From Paracoccaceae bacterium (GTDB taxonomy: Bacteria; Pseudomonadota; Alphaproteobacteria; Rhodobacterales; Rhodobacteraceae), in the NCBI GenBank assembly GCA_023260655.1, contig JALQUU010000008.1, forward strand, positions 1-62,861: a stretch of 62,861 nucleotides of DNA, read 5' to 3'. The position numbers and the translations under genes were made by a program. The notes under the pieces are model-generated. The model saw only the letters and a program-made list of their open reading frames with translations, did no database searches and was not told the DNA's origin. Below, piece by piece: positions 1 through 9,516 of this stretch (position 1 is its first letter; the number at the start of each line of letters is the position of its first letter).

Positions 1-47
1 GGCCCGAGGTCGAGCGCCTGTTGCAGGTCTCGATCGATTACTTCTAG
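1..47 (+). CDS. trkA: TrkA C-terminal end (partial)
   Basis: Reading from base 3, the last 14 codons before TAG at 45-47 encode PEVERLLQVSIDYF, which matches the usual C-terminus of the Trk potassium-uptake regulator TrkA. TrkA is a cytoplasmic NAD-binding RCK protein that gates TrkH. The gene is cut by the window edge, so only its end is seen. trkH begins 4 bases after the stop, as expected for a trkA-trkH operon. The identification rests on this short tail plus the neighbour. Confidence 0.8.
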   Translation, partial: PEVERLLQVSIDYF

Positions 48-51
48 TCCG

Positions 52-1581
52 ATGCGGACGAAGCTGAGCGAACAACCTCTGTTCCTGCTTGTGGCAGGCG
101 TTGGCAGTGCGGCGATGTTTATTCCCGCTCTGCATGCTTTGGCCTTCGAGGAACACGCAGAGGCGCGGGCGTTTTTCTATTCGGGGCTTTTGGGGCTGGT
201 CTTGTTGTGGTTCATCGCGCTTGCCCGCTCGAACCAGCCGCGCCGCAAGAGCCTGATGCACAACCTTTTCGCACTCTTCGGGGTCTATGCGATATTGCCA
301 TTGTGGCTGGCGGTACCATTCTATGAGGCTTTGCAGACAACGACTTTCGTCAACGCGTGGCTGGAAATGGTGTCCTCGCTGACGACGACCGGGGCGACGT
401 TGTTTTCGCCGGAACGTTTGAGTGACACGTTGCACCTTTGGCGCGCCATGGTCGGGTGGCTTGGCGGGTTGATGATGTGGATCTCGGCGGCGGCGATCCT
501 TGCCCCTTTGAGCCTTGGCGGGTTTGAAGTGACGGCGAGCGCCGAACCGGGGCAGGGCGAGGGGATGACTACAGGGGCAGACCGCATCGACCCGCAGCGC
601 CGCTTCATGCGGGTGGCTCGCACGTTGGCACCGCTTTATGGCGGGTTGACGTTGGCACTTTGGGTGATGCTCCTCATGCTCGGAGAAGACGGGCTGACGG
701 CTGCAAGCCATGCGATGTCGACGCTTTCGACATCGGGGATTTCTCCGGTGGGCGGGGTGCAGAACGGGGCGGCGGGCGTGCCGGGGGAGATGCTGGTTGC
801 GCTCTTTTTGCTCTTCGCCTTGTCGCGACTGACCTTCTCTTCGGACACTTTGACGACGGCGCGGCCGGGGCTTTTGAGTGATCCCGAGTTCCGCTTGGGG
901 CTGATAATCACCGGGAGCGTGGCGCTTGCGCTTTTCGCGCGGCATTGGTTTGGCGCATATGAGTTGAATGACGAGCAAAACGCGTTGCAGGGGCTAAAGG
1001 CACTCTGGGGCGCGCTCTTCACGGCGCTTTCGTTCCTGACAACCACAGGCTTCGAGAGTGCGGGCTGGCAGGACGTGCGCGGGTGGTCCGGATTGGGGTC
1101 CTCGGGCATGATCCTCTTGGGGCTCGCGCTGATCGGTGGGGGTGTGGCGACCACGGCGGGGGGCGTGAAGCTCTTGCGGGTCTGGGCACTTTATCTGAAC
1201 AGCGTGCGCGAGTTGGACCGCTTGATCCACCCGAACCTCGTGCGGCGGGATAGCGGGCAGGGGCGGCGTTTGCGGAGCAAAGGAGCGTTCATCGCCTGGG
1301 TCTTCTTCATGCTCTTCGCCTCGGTGCTGACGCTCTTCATCGGGCTATTCGCCGCGCTCGGGTCCAGCCTTGAGGAGGCCACCATCCTTGCGATCACGGC
1401 ACTCTCCAACACTGGGCCATTGGTGACATTGGGCGGGGATGCCCCGATTCTCTTGGCTGAACTGCGGCCTGCGGCAAAAGGGGTAATGGCTGCGGGAATG
1501 GTGCTCGGACGGTTGGAAATGTTGGCAATTATCGCCCTTGCAACCTCAGATGTATGGCGGACTTGGATGCAACCGCGGTAA
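52..1581 (+). CDS. trkH: Trk potassium uptake transmembrane protein TrkH
   Basis: A 509-residue polytopic inner-membrane protein of the TrkH/KtrB K+ translocating family, usual length about 480-515. Repeated membrane-pore-membrane units are visible, with pore-like Thr/Gly segments such as SLTTTGAT (near residue 108), LSTSGIS (near 225), LTTTGFE (near 327) and ALSNTGPL (near 450), matching the four selectivity-filter repeats. It imports K+ together with TrkA. The ATG at 52 is chosen because it follows the trkA stop by 4 bases. The downstream hfq-hflX order is typical of Rhodobacterales and Rhizobiales. Confidence 0.95.
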   Translation: MRTKLSEQPLFLLVAGVGSAAMFIPALHALAFEEHAEARAFFYSGLLGLVLLWFIALARSNQPRRKSLMHNLFALFGVYAILPLWLAVPFYEALQTTTFVNAWLEMVSSLTTTGATLFSPERLSDTLHLWRAMVGWLGGLMMWISAAAILAPLSLGGFEVTASAEPGQGEGMTTGADRIDPQRRFMRVARTLAPLYGGLTLALWVMLLMLGEDGLTAASHAMSTLSTSGISPVGGVQNGAAGVPGEMLVALFLLFALSRLTFSSDTLTTARPGLLSDPEFRLGLIITGSVALALFARHWFGAYELNDEQNALQGLKALWGALFTALSFLTTTGFESAGWQDVRGWSGLGSSGMILLGLALIGGGVATTAGGVKLLRVWALYLNSVRELDRLIHPNLVRRDSGQGRRLRSKGAFIAWVFFMLFASVLTLFIGLFAALGSSLEEATILAITALSNTGPLVTLGGDAPILLAELRPAAKGVMAAGMVLGRLEMLAIIALATSDVWRTWMQPR

Positions 1582-1697
1582 CGGGCTGATTTTGGGGCTG
1601 GAATCTATGCCTCGGCTATTTCATAATTAGTTTGGTCCGAGTGACAGGGCGCTCGGGATACAGCCCGCTAAACAAAATAATATAAGGCTAGACACCA
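1582..1697 (+). promoter_or_regulatory. hfq upstream region
   Basis: This 116-base, comparatively AT-rich stretch separates trkH from hfq. A TAAGG ribosome-binding site lies just before the hfq ATG, after an AT-rich run. I see no convincing sigma-70 promoter hexamers, so the promoter itself is inferred only from the gap and the base composition. Confidence 0.35.
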
Positions 1698-1937
1698 ATG
1701 GCTTCCGATAAGCAGAACCTTCAGGACGCGTTTCTAAATCACACGCGCAAAACGAAGATTCCGGTGACAATCTTTCTGATTAATGGCGTTAAACTTCAGG
1801 GCGTCATTACTTGGTTCGACAACTTCTGTGTGCTTCTGCGCCGCGATGGCCAGTCGCAGCTTGTGTATAAGCATGCGATCTCCACCATCATGCCTGCGCA
1901 GCCGATCAACCTCTATGACGGTGACGACGACAAGTGA
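1698..1937 (+). CDS. hfq: RNA chaperone Hfq
   Basis: A 79-residue Sm-like protein and the normal size for alphaproteobacterial Hfq. The Sm1 segment contains the conserved Q8/D9-type start ([10 protein letters not shown]) and the ITWFDNF strand. The Sm2 segment contains the YKHAIST motif that lines the proximal RNA-binding face. Hfq hexamers promote pairing of small RNAs with mRNAs in the cytoplasm. Its TGA overlaps the ATG of hflX by one base, so the two are translationally coupled. It is a relevant partner for the three sRNA candidates in this window. Confidence 0.97.
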   Translation: MASDKQNLQDAFLNHTRKTKIPVTIFLINGVKLQGVITWFDNFCVLLRRDGQSQLVYKHAISTIMPAQPINLYDGDDDK

Positions 1938-3211
1938 TGTCGCATGACCAAGTTCCGACGAGGGCTTGGGTAATCCATCCTGATGTGAAATCCGACCGCG
2001 ACCGGCGTGATGCCGGGCACGCGCTCGAAGAGGCCGTTTCTTTGGCCGCGGCGCTGCCGGGGCTTGAGGTGCTGGGATTCGAAGTGGCGCGGGTGGACCG
2101 GATCCATCCGGGTATGCTCTTCGGGTCCGGCAAGATTGCCGAACTGAAAACGCGGCTCAAATCCCATGAAATCGAGTTGGTGCTGGTGGACGGGCAATTG
2201 GGGCCTGTGCAGCAGCGGAACCTCGAAAAGGAATGGGGTGTGAAGATCCTCGACCGGACGGGCCTGATCCTCGAGATTTTCTCGGATCGGGCACGGACGC
2301 GGGAAGGCGTGTTGCAGGTTGAAATGGCGGCGCTGAGCTATCAGCGGACGCGTCTGGTACGGGCCTGGACCCACTTGGAGCGCCAGCGGGGCGGTTTTGG
2401 TTTCGTGGGCGGGCCGGGGGAAACCCAGATCGAAGCGGACCGCCGCGCGATTGACGAACAGTTAATCCGGCTGAAGCGACAGTTGGAAAAGGTGGTGCGG
2501 ACGCGCGAATTGCACCGTGCGGCACGGGCGAAAGTGCCGTATCCGATCGTCGCCCTCGTAGGCTATACCAACGCCGGAAAATCCACTTTGTTCAATCGCT
2601 TGACGGGCGCGGATGTTCTGGCGAAGGACATGCTTTTTGCGACGCTCGACCCGACCATGCGAGGGGTGAAACTGCCCGAGGGCGGGCCGGAAGTGATCTT
2701 GTCAGACACCGTGGGGTTCATTTCCAACCTGCCGACCGAACTGGTGGCGGCCTTCCGGGCGACGCTGGAAGAGGTGCTTTCTGCAAACCTCATCCTGCAT
2801 GTGCGGGATATTTCGCATCCTGAAAGCACCGAACAGGCGGATGAGGTTAAGGCAATTCTGGCCTCTCTGGGGGTGCGCGAGGACGTGCCGCTCTTGGAGG
2901 TCTGGAACAAGATTGACCGGGTGGAGCCGGATGCTCGCGAGGGCATGGCAGAGCGTGCGCGGCGGGACGAGAATGTGTTCGCGATCTCGGCCGTGACCGG
3001 CGAGGGGCTTGGGCCGCTTCTGGAAGCCATTGCGCTCAAGCTTGGCGAAGGGCGGCATTATTCGGAGCTGTTCCTGCCGTTCTCGGACGGAAAACGCCGC
3101 GCATGGGTGCATGCGCAGGACGTGGTCGAGGAGGAAACCGCGGAGGAAGAGGGCTACCGCCTCCGCGTTTATTGGACCGACCGCCAAGAGAAACGCTATC
3201 GCGATCTTTGA
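1937..3211 (+). CDS. hflX: GTPase HflX
   Basis: A 424-residue ribosome-associated GTPase. The N-terminal HflX domain contains the glycine-rich linker GGFGFVGGPGETQIE near residue 155. The G domain has the P-loop GYTNAGKS near residue 209, the G3 motif DTVGF, and the G4 motif NKID. HflX splits or rescues stalled 70S ribosomes, chiefly under heat stress in bacteria studied. I chose the ATG at 1937, which overlaps the hfq stop (TGATG). A GTG one codon upstream at 1934 is an alternative. The hfq-hflX pairing is conserved in proteobacteria. Confidence 0.95.
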   Translation: MSHDQVPTRAWVIHPDVKSDRDRRDAGHALEEAVSLAAALPGLEVLGFEVARVDRIHPGMLFGSGKIAELKTRLKSHEIELVLVDGQLGPVQQRNLEKEWGVKILDRTGLILEIFSDRARTREGVLQVEMAALSYQRTRLVRAWTHLERQRGGFGFVGGPGETQIEADRRAIDEQLIRLKRQLEKVVRTRELHRAARAKVPYPIVALVGYTNAGKSTLFNRLTGADVLAKDMLFATLDPTMRGVKLPEGGPEVILSDTVGFISNLPTELVAAFRATLEEVLSANLILHVRDISHPESTEQADEVKAILASLGVREDVPLLEVWNKIDRVEPDAREGMAERARRDENVFAISAVTGEGLGPLLEAIALKLGEGRHYSELFLPFSDGKRRAWVHAQDVVEEETAEEEGYRLRVYWTDRQEKRYRDL

Positions 3212-3214
3212 GCG

Positions 3215-5683
3215 TTAGCGCGGCATGAGATGCGTGATCCCGACGGGCGCGGCGCGCGCCAGATCGGGATCGAGCGACATCGGGATATACTCGCCACGCC
3301 GCCACAACTCGCCCAGATCGTCGTAATGGCGGGACAGGAAGTGGCCGGATTGGCCTGTGGCTGTGACGAAGACAGAGCTGCTCGGGTCCATCATATCGAC
3401 AACGGTGCGGATCCCTGCCGCGTGGACGTTGAGGTAGGGGTTAGCGCCTTTGCCGCTGGTTTTTGCGCGGTTGAGCGTATTGTCGCCGCCCGAGGTGGAC
3501 TGGCGGATATTCACGAAATGGCGGAGCACAGGCACTTCGCCCAGAACCTGATGGTCATGCGTGGCCATGTGCACGTCGCCCCAGCGATAGCTTTCGATCT
3601 GGGAGCCGTAGCGTTCGGTGAGGCGGAGGAGGGCTTCGTCGAGCGCTTGGCGGGCGATTTCGGTGCAAGTTTCCAGAGTTGAGGATTGCACCACGTCGCA
3701 CCATGCGCCTGCACCTTCGACGTTGCGGAAAACGCGTTCGATGAAGAGCGGTTCCACTTGGGTGAATTCCTCAGAAAGAGGGCCCAATTCGTCGAGAATG
3801 AGTTTCTCCTGTAGCTCGCGCATCCATGCCATGTAGAGGAGCGGTTCGGGCATGTGTTCGTTCATCTCGCCGTTCCAGTTGGCGAGAAGCGTGAGCGCGC
3901 GTTGGCGGAGGCGTTCGGGCGTGCCTTCTGGCGCGGCTTCGCCGGTGAACCACAATTCGGCACCGACCAGAGCGAGCAGCGTTTGCGCCGCGACCGAGAC
4001 CGTGTCGAGTTGGCCTTCGATGAAGCTGTCACGCGTATGGACGCGGCGGCCTTGCATCAGGCGCTGCCAGCGTTGGATGCGCTGACTATCGCCCCAGTCG
4101 AAAGACACATGCGCGGGGAAGGGGCGCTCGACGATCTTGTTGTTGGTGTTGCCGACGATACCGCCGACGGGATCCACGAATTCAGGATTGGCGATATAGG
4201 GGAAATAGCCTTGCCAGCGGTTCTCGGTGCGCCAGCCAAGCGCCGGCATCCGGCCTTGGCTTTGATGGTTCGCATCACGGCGCGGCATCCGGCCGACAAG
4301 CTTGAGCGCGATCTGTTGATTGTCCGCAAGCGTGAGGTTTTGTGCCGGAGCGACAAACAGTTGGCCCGCCGAGATCGCCTCCCGCACGGTTTGGGCCCCC
4401 ATCATACGCATGGCGGCGGTCATTGTAGTGTCTTGGTTGTCGAGACCGACCCAAGAGACAGCGGCAACATGGCCGGGGGGGGTGACGGTTTCTAGGTCAT
4501 ATTGGGTGCCGGGCAGAACAGGGCCGTTCTCGGTCCAGCGCAGGGTGAGGGTGATCGGTTCGGCCCCTTTGATCGTGATAATCGAGGGGCGGCTCTGGAA
4601 CTGCGCCCAACCTGTTGGGCTTCGGTATTCTTCCGGGTTCTCAGGGTTAAGCTCTTCCATGAAGACGTCGACATCATCGAGATAGGAGGAGGTGACGCCC
4701 CATGCGAGCGCGTCCGAGCGGCCTGAGAGGATGGCCGGAAGGCCGGGAATGGTGCCGCCGATTACGCCGCCCGTGCTCAGTTCGAGGCGCGCGAGATACC
4801 AGATCGTTGGCGCGCTGAGGCCTAGATGGGGGTCGTTGGCGAGAAGAGTGCCGCCCGAAGAGGAGCGATGCGGGCCTGCGGCCCAAGCGTTGGAGGCACC
4901 TGCAAGTTCAGTTTGTTTGATCAGGGACAGCGGATTGTTGCGGATATCGAGGGAGTTATCGGCAAAGACAGGCGCGCCTTCGGGAACGAGGCTGGCATAA
5001 TCGGGGAGGGCTGCAATCCCAACACCGGGCATATCGGGGATAATGTCGAGAAGGCGGTTCGGGTCGGAGAGGATCAACGAAACGCGCGCGCGCAAGACCT
5101 CGTCCCCGATGCCGCCCTGAAGCTGGAGCGCCATCGCCTTTAGCACGGCGAGGCTATCAGCGGGGGTCCAAGGCGCGATCGGTTGGTTGAAGAGGAACAT
5201 TTCCGGCGCGCCGCGACCGAGGGCTTCTTCTGCAACCTGCGTGATGCGGGCATTCACACCTGCCGAATAGGCGAGCAGCATTTCCTGCGTGCGCGCGTCT
5301 TGTGCGGAAACCGACTGTTGCGCGGCGGTGTAGAGATCATAGCGGCGCAGCAGCTTGTCGATCTCGACGCTGCGCGGGCCGAAAATCTCGGAGAGGCGAC
5401 CTTGGATGGTGCGGCGGAGCATGACCATTTGCCAAAGGCGGTCCTGGGCATGGGCAAAGCCCAAGCCGAAGAATACATCTGCGTCGGACTGGCCAAAGAT
5501 ATGCGGGACGTTGGCGTTGTCGCGCACGATCTCGACGGGGGAGCCGATGCCGGTAACAGCGACGTCACGGTTGTAATCGGGCAAAGACCGCGAGGCGAAC
5601 CAGTACACGAGGAGCATCAGAAGCGACGCCAGCACAACCATGCCTGTCGCGATCCGGATCCCCCAACGGAAAAACGTGAGCAT
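3215..5683 (-). CDS. penicillin acylase family protein
   Basis: An 822-residue N-terminal-nucleophile hydrolase of the penicillin G acylase family (usual 750-850). The N-terminus has one hydrophobic segment (residues about 9-30), which looks like a membrane anchor or signal. The autocatalytic cleavage site is seen as AGASNAWA, with the nucleophile Ser near residue 264 as the first residue of the mature beta chain. The Asn of the oxyanion hole and the NDPHLGL segment follow. Family members hydrolyse amides such as beta-lactam side chains or acyl-homoserine lactones. The true substrate cannot be read from sequence. It converges with hflX, ending 4 bases away. Confidence 0.9.
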   Translation of the reverse strand: MLTFFRWGIRIATGMVVLASLLMLLVYWFASRSLPDYNRDVAVTGIGSPVEIVRDNANVPHIFGQSDADVFFGLGFAHAQDRLWQMVMLRRTIQGRLSEIFGPRSVEIDKLLRRYDLYTAAQQSVSAQDARTQEMLLAYSAGVNARITQVAEEALGRGAPEMFLFNQPIAPWTPADSLAVLKAMALQLQGGIGDEVLRARVSLILSDPNRLLDIIPDMPGVGIAALPDYASLVPEGAPVFADNSLDIRNNPLSLIKQTELAGASNAWAAGPHRSSSGGTLLANDPHLGLSAPTIWYLARLELSTGGVIGGTIPGLPAILSGRSDALAWGVTSSYLDDVDVFMEELNPENPEEYRSPTGWAQFQSRPSIITIKGAEPITLTLRWTENGPVLPGTQYDLETVTPPGHVAAVSWVGLDNQDTTMTAAMRMMGAQTVREAISAGQLFVAPAQNLTLADNQQIALKLVGRMPRRDANHQSQGRMPALGWRTENRWQGYFPYIANPEFVDPVGGIVGNTNNKIVERPFPAHVSFDWGDSQRIQRWQRLMQGRRVHTRDSFIEGQLDTVSVAAQTLLALVGAELWFTGEAAPEGTPERLRQRALTLLANWNGEMNEHMPEPLLYMAWMRELQEKLILDELGPLSEEFTQVEPLFIERVFRNVEGAGAWCDVVQSSTLETCTEIARQALDEALLRLTERYGSQIESYRWGDVHMATHDHQVLGEVPVLRHFVNIRQSTSGGDNTLNRAKTSGKGANPYLNVHAAGIRTVVDMMDPSSSVFVTATGQSGHFLSRHYDDLGELWRRGEYIPMSLDPDLARAAPVGITHLMPR

Positions 5684-5765
5684 TCGAGATTCCCTTGCCC
5701 CTTGCCAATCCCCCCCTAGCTAGCGACAAACCAGTAGCAATACAAATAACGTGGAGGGGCGTTTG

Positions 5766-6629
5766 ATGGCAAAAGCAGCATTTTTGGGCTTGGGAGTGAT
5801 GGGCTTCCGGATGGCGGGGCATCTCGCCAGCAAGGGGCACTCGGTTTCTGTTTACAACCGCACGACGGCGAAGGCCGAAGCTTGGGCTGCAAAGCATGGC
5901 GGCACCTTTGGCAAGACGCCGCGTGAGGCGGCAGAGGGGGCGGAGTTCGTGATGGCCTGCGTGGGCAATGACGATGACCTGCGCGCAGTCTGCCTCGGTC
6001 CGGATGGGGCCTTTGCCGGAATGAAGCCGGGATCGGTGTTTGTGGACCACACGACGGTTTCGGCTGCGGTGACGCGCGAGCTTTATGCTGAAGCGAAGAA
6101 GCTCGGGATTGCCTTTGTCGATGCGCCGGTATCCGGCGGGCAAGCTGGCGCGGAAAACGGCGTTCTTTCGATCATGTGCGGTGGCGATGAAGCCGATTAC
6201 GCGCGGGCCGAGCCCGTAATGGCGGCTTACGCCCGGATCTGCCGTCGGATCGGCGAAAGCGGTGCGGGCCAGATGACCAAGATGTGCAACCAGATCGCGA
6301 TTGCCGGCCTTGTTCAGGGCTTGGCCGAGGCGCTGCATTTCGCGCAGAAGGCAGGGCTCGATGGAGAGAAGGTGGTCGAGGTGATCAGCCAAGGGGCTGC
6401 GGGAAGCTGGCAGATGGCGAACCGTTCCTCGACCATGCTGGCGGATAAATTCGACTTCGGCTTTGCCGTGGACTGGATGCGCAAAGACCTTGGGATCTGC
6501 CTTTCAACGGCCAATGAAACCGGGGCGTCACTTCCTGTGACCGCGCTGGTGGACCAGTTCTACAAGGACGTCCAGAAGCTCGGTGGCGGGCGTTGGGATA
6601 CGTCCTCACTCATCAAGCGCCTGAAGTAA
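5766..6629 (+). CDS. NAD(P)-dependent beta-hydroxyacid dehydrogenase
   Basis: A 287-residue enzyme of the 3-hydroxyisobutyrate/6-phosphogluconate dehydrogenase superfamily. The dinucleotide-binding GLGVMG motif lies at residues 8-13. The substrate-binding signature FVDAPVSGG is near residue 118, and the catalytic Lys region GAGQMTKMCNQ is near residue 168. Likely reactions are oxidation of 3-hydroxyisobutyrate or reduction of tartronate semialdehyde or succinic semialdehyde. Sequence alone does not choose. The ATG at 5766 is preferred over the GTG at 5751 because GGAGG at 5753-5757 lies at proper spacing. It is monocistronic, divergent from the acylase. Confidence 0.88.
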   Translation: MAKAAFLGLGVMGFRMAGHLASKGHSVSVYNRTTAKAEAWAAKHGGTFGKTPREAAEGAEFVMACVGNDDDLRAVCLGPDGAFAGMKPGSVFVDHTTVSAAVTRELYAEAKKLGIAFVDAPVSGGQAGAENGVLSIMCGGDEADYARAEPVMAAYARICRRIGESGAGQMTKMCNQIAIAGLVQGLAEALHFAQKAGLDGEKVVEVISQGAAGSWQMANRSSTMLADKFDFGFAVDWMRKDLGICLSTANETGASLPVTALVDQFYKDVQKLGGGRWDTSSLIKRLK

Positions 6630-6631
6630 AA

Positions 6632-7246
6632 TCAGGTTGCGATATACCGGTCGCGCCGGTGGTTCATGGTGATAACCAGATTGACCACCAGCGCGCCCAA
6701 GGCCGAAATGGCCACGGTTTGCCAATCGCGCACAAAGAGCGCGAGGGTGAAGACCACGACATCAAACATCGGTTGGAAGATGCCAGCGCGAAGGCCGATA
6801 GTGTCTTGCAGATAGAGGGCGAGGATGCCGATCCCGCCGAGACTCGCGCCATGCTGGAAGAGCGCGATGAGCGCCGTACCGGAGATACAGCCGAAGAGGA
6901 TTGCGCCGACGTAGGGGTTCACGGAGCCGAAGTGCACGAGATCGGGAAGTACGACAGAGAGGCCCGAGACGAGTGCGACGGCGATAAAGGTTTTCACCAC
7001 GAACTTGAGCCCCATGCGTTTCTAGGCGAACCAGTAGAACGGGATGTTGATCAGGAAGAAGACGGGGCCGAAGCCGTAGCCTGTGGCTTAGGAGATCAGA
7101 ACGGCCAGACCTGCGGTTTGGCCCGTGACGAGGCCGAGGTGGGTCAGGAGCACCATACTGAACGCGGCCATTCCACTGCCGAAGAAGATACCCTGCGCAT
7201 CATTGAGGCTTGAGTGACGGGTGGTGGGCTCTACTGCGGAGGCCAT
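6632..7246 (-). pseudogene. YitT family membrane protein, interrupted by two in-frame stops
   Basis: The minus-strand frame from ATG at 7246 to TGA at 6632 is 205 codons, the normal length of a single-domain YitT (DUF161) membrane protein. It reads through with no frameshift but contains TAA at 7088-7090 and TAG at 7022-7024. The segments around the stops remain family-like: VTGQTAGLAVLIS before the first, GYGFGPVFFLINIPFYWFA between them, and a long 127-residue stretch after the second with ASLGGIGILALYLQD. Both stops fall where homologues, as I remember them, carry aromatic residues (probably Tyr). The function of YitT proteins is unknown. Either a recent pseudogene or a consensus error. 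Confidence 0.85.
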
Positions 7247-7422
7247 TGGGTTACTCCGGATCAGACCGGCATTACTTCCGGTGCGGAGAGGCCGATGGCA
7301 AGGCTTTGCCGGCGGAGCTTGCGGATATAATTTTGTGCTGCGAGGAAAACAGAAGCTAAGATAAGAACCCTGAAACTCCGTTGAGAAATAATGGTGGGGC
7401 ATTCTGGAATTGCGAGGCAAGC

Positions 7423-8211
7423 ATGTGCAGATGGGCTGCTTATCACGGGGCACCGATTTTTCTGTCCGAGATCGTGACGGACCCTACGCATTCGTTGATT
7501 ACGCAAAGCCATGCGGCGACGCATTGCCATACGCCCACCAATGCTGATGGGTTTGGCTTGGTATGGTATGACCAGAAGCCCGAGCCGGGGCTTTACCGCG
7601 ATGTTTATCCGGCGTGGTCGGATCCCAATTTGCGGTCTTTGGCGGCACAGGTGCGCTCGGGGCTTTTCATGGCGCATGTGCGCGCGTCCACAGGCACCGC
7701 GACGAGCCGTAACAATTGCCATCCCTTTGCCTGCGGGCGGTGGTCATTCATGCATAATGGCCAGATCGGGGGCTTCGACAGCTTCCGGAAGGAAGCCGAC
7801 ATGATGATCCCGAATGACCTTTACGGCAGCCGCAAAGGCGCGACAGACAGCGAGGCTTTGTTTCTGGTTGCAGCGGGGATGGGATTGGACACCTGCGCCC
7901 GTACGGCCATGGAAAAAGCAACGGCCCAGTTCGAAACCAAAGCGCGGGCTGCGAGTGCCCTGCCTGCTATGAGACTGACAGCGGCACTTTCGAATGGCGA
8001 GAAACTCTATGCCGTGCGCTATGCGTCTGATGAGTTCGCGCCAACGCTCTATTACCGATGGAGTGAGAGCCGGATGGGGTGGGCGGTTGTGTCCGAGCCT
8101 CTGGATGATGGCGAAGCCGATTGGGTGTCTGTTGCTTCGGGGAGGTTCGTGACGATCGACCAGAATGGCATCGATATCCAACCCTTCCAGCCGGAACGGT
8201 TTGCGCATTAA
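7423..8211 (+). CDS. class II glutamine amidotransferase (YafJ/EgtC-like)
   Basis: A 262-residue protein beginning MCRWAAY, so Cys2 becomes the N-terminal nucleophile after methionine removal. The Ntn-amidotransferase fold is supported by the MAHVRAST and HNGQIGG motifs and by Asn/Asp residues of the glutaminase site (near residues 85-115). Family members hydrolyse glutamine or a gamma-glutamyl amide, as EgtC does in ergothioneine synthesis, but no egt genes are nearby. The start at ATG 7423 is fixed by the catalytic Cys. It is divergent from the broken yitT across a 176-base spacer. Confidence 0.85.
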   Translation: MCRWAAYHGAPIFLSEIVTDPTHSLITQSHAATHCHTPTNADGFGLVWYDQKPEPGLYRDVYPAWSDPNLRSLAAQVRSGLFMAHVRASTGTATSRNNCHPFACGRWSFMHNGQIGGFDSFRKEADMMIPNDLYGSRKGATDSEALFLVAAGMGLDTCARTAMEKATAQFETKARAASALPAMRLTAALSNGEKLYAVRYASDEFAPTLYYRWSESRMGWAVVSEPLDDGEADWVSVASGRFVTIDQNGIDIQPFQPERFAH

Positions 8212-8216
8212 TGGCT

Positions 8217-9422
8217 TCAGGCGGCCTCGTGTGAGCGCTGTTTGAGGAGCGAGAGCGTCAGGAAGGCTCCGAACGACGCCAGAAGCGCGCCCAAGGATAA
8301 GGGCAGAAGCGTGCCATCGAACGCCTGACCGAAAGGAATGGCCATAATCGCGCCAGTGATTGTCGCAATACAGCCGATCACAGAGCCTGCGATGCCGCTC
8401 ATGTGGCCCATGGGCTCCATCGCCAGTGCGTTGAGGTTTCCAAGTGTCATCGCGGTCTGGAAGAAGACCGAGGTTTGCCAGACGATGTAGAAAGGAAAAA
8501 GGCTATCGCCCGTCAGGCCTCCGATCCAGATCAGGGAAATCAGGAGCGACAATCCGGTTTGCACAAAGAAGGCAAGGCGGGCGAGGCGTAGCATTCCGAA
8601 GCGCATCACGAGCTTGGAATTGATAAAAGCCGCCGCGCCGGAAATCAGGGCCATCCCCGCGAACCAATAGGGAAAAGTATCGGCCATATCGAAGAGGCGG
8701 TCGAATACGGGCTGGATCAGGTTGATCGTGTTGAAGAGCAAGAGGTAGCAGAAGCTCTGCGCGAGAATGGCGAGCGACACCACAGGATGGCGGATGATTT
8801 CAGTGATCGCTTCCCAGAGAAGGCCGAGGCGGATTGGGCGGCGGTGTTCCGGGGCGAGGGTTTCTTCCTGCCGCAGTCCCATCCAGAGCGTGGCAATCGT
8901 TGCAAAAACCGCGAAGGACGCAAAGATCGCCCGCCATCCGCCGATGGAGACGATTGCGGCACCGGCGAGCGGGGCGATTGCGGGGATGAGCGTGAAGACC
9001 ATCATCACAAAGGACATGATCCGCGCCATCCCACGGCCTGTGTAAACGTCTCGGACCATAGCTGTCGCGACAATTCTTGGGCCAGAAGCACCGACGCCTT
9101 GGAAGAAGCGCGCGACGAGCATCCATTCGAGGCTATCGGCTTGGGCTGCGATGATCGCGCAGATGAAATAGACCAGCGATCCCGAGATCAGTACGGGCCG
9201 CCGCCCGTATGCGTCCGAAAGTGGTCCGACGAAGAGCGTCCCAAAACCCATGCCCAGAACGAAGCTGGAAATTACCAACTGGATGCGGTTCGGAGCGTCA
9301 GGGCTGATGGCTTCCCCAATCGTGGACAATGCAGGCAGCATCGAGTCGATGGAGAATGCCACCGTGGCGTGGAGCATCGCAATCAGGGCAACGAATTCCA
9401 CGCGAGACAAAGGTTTGGACAT
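8217..9422 (-). CDS. Bcr/CflA family multidrug efflux MFS transporter
   Basis: A 401-residue inner-membrane protein with about 12 hydrophobic helices. The MFS loop 2-3 motif GPLSDAYGRRPVL (near residue 70) and the Bcr/CflA-typical N-terminus with SIDSMLPAL are visible. Family members export bicyclomycin, sulfonamides, chloramphenicol or cysteine by proton antiport. The substrate here is unknown. The ATG at 9422 is preferred to an upstream start at 9554 because the extra 44 residues are not membrane-like and would overlap the neighbouring channel gene. It converges with the amidotransferase gene, ending 5 bases from it. Confidence 0.88.
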   Translation of the reverse strand: MSKPLSRVEFVALIAMLHATVAFSIDSMLPALSTIGEAISPDAPNRIQLVISSFVLGMGFGTLFVGPLSDAYGRRPVLISGSLVYFICAIIAAQADSLEWMLVARFFQGVGASGPRIVATAMVRDVYTGRGMARIMSFVMMVFTLIPAIAPLAGAAIVSIGGWRAIFASFAVFATIATLWMGLRQEETLAPEHRRPIRLGLLWEAITEIIRHPVVSLAILAQSFCYLLLFNTINLIQPVFDRLFDMADTFPYWFAGMALISGAAAFINSKLVMRFGMLRLARLAFFVQTGLSLLISLIWIGGLTGDSLFPFYIVWQTSVFFQTAMTLGNLNALAMEPMGHMSGIAGSVIGCIATITGAIMAIPFGQAFDGTLLPLSLGALLASFGAFLTLSLLKQRSHEAA

Positions 9423-9516
9423 AGGTACCTGAAAATTCGCGCAATGGTAGAGGGACGCTACGCTTAAACACAATTTGAAAGCAAGAGAGCCCGGCTTCAA
9501 TTGATGCGTTTGAGCG

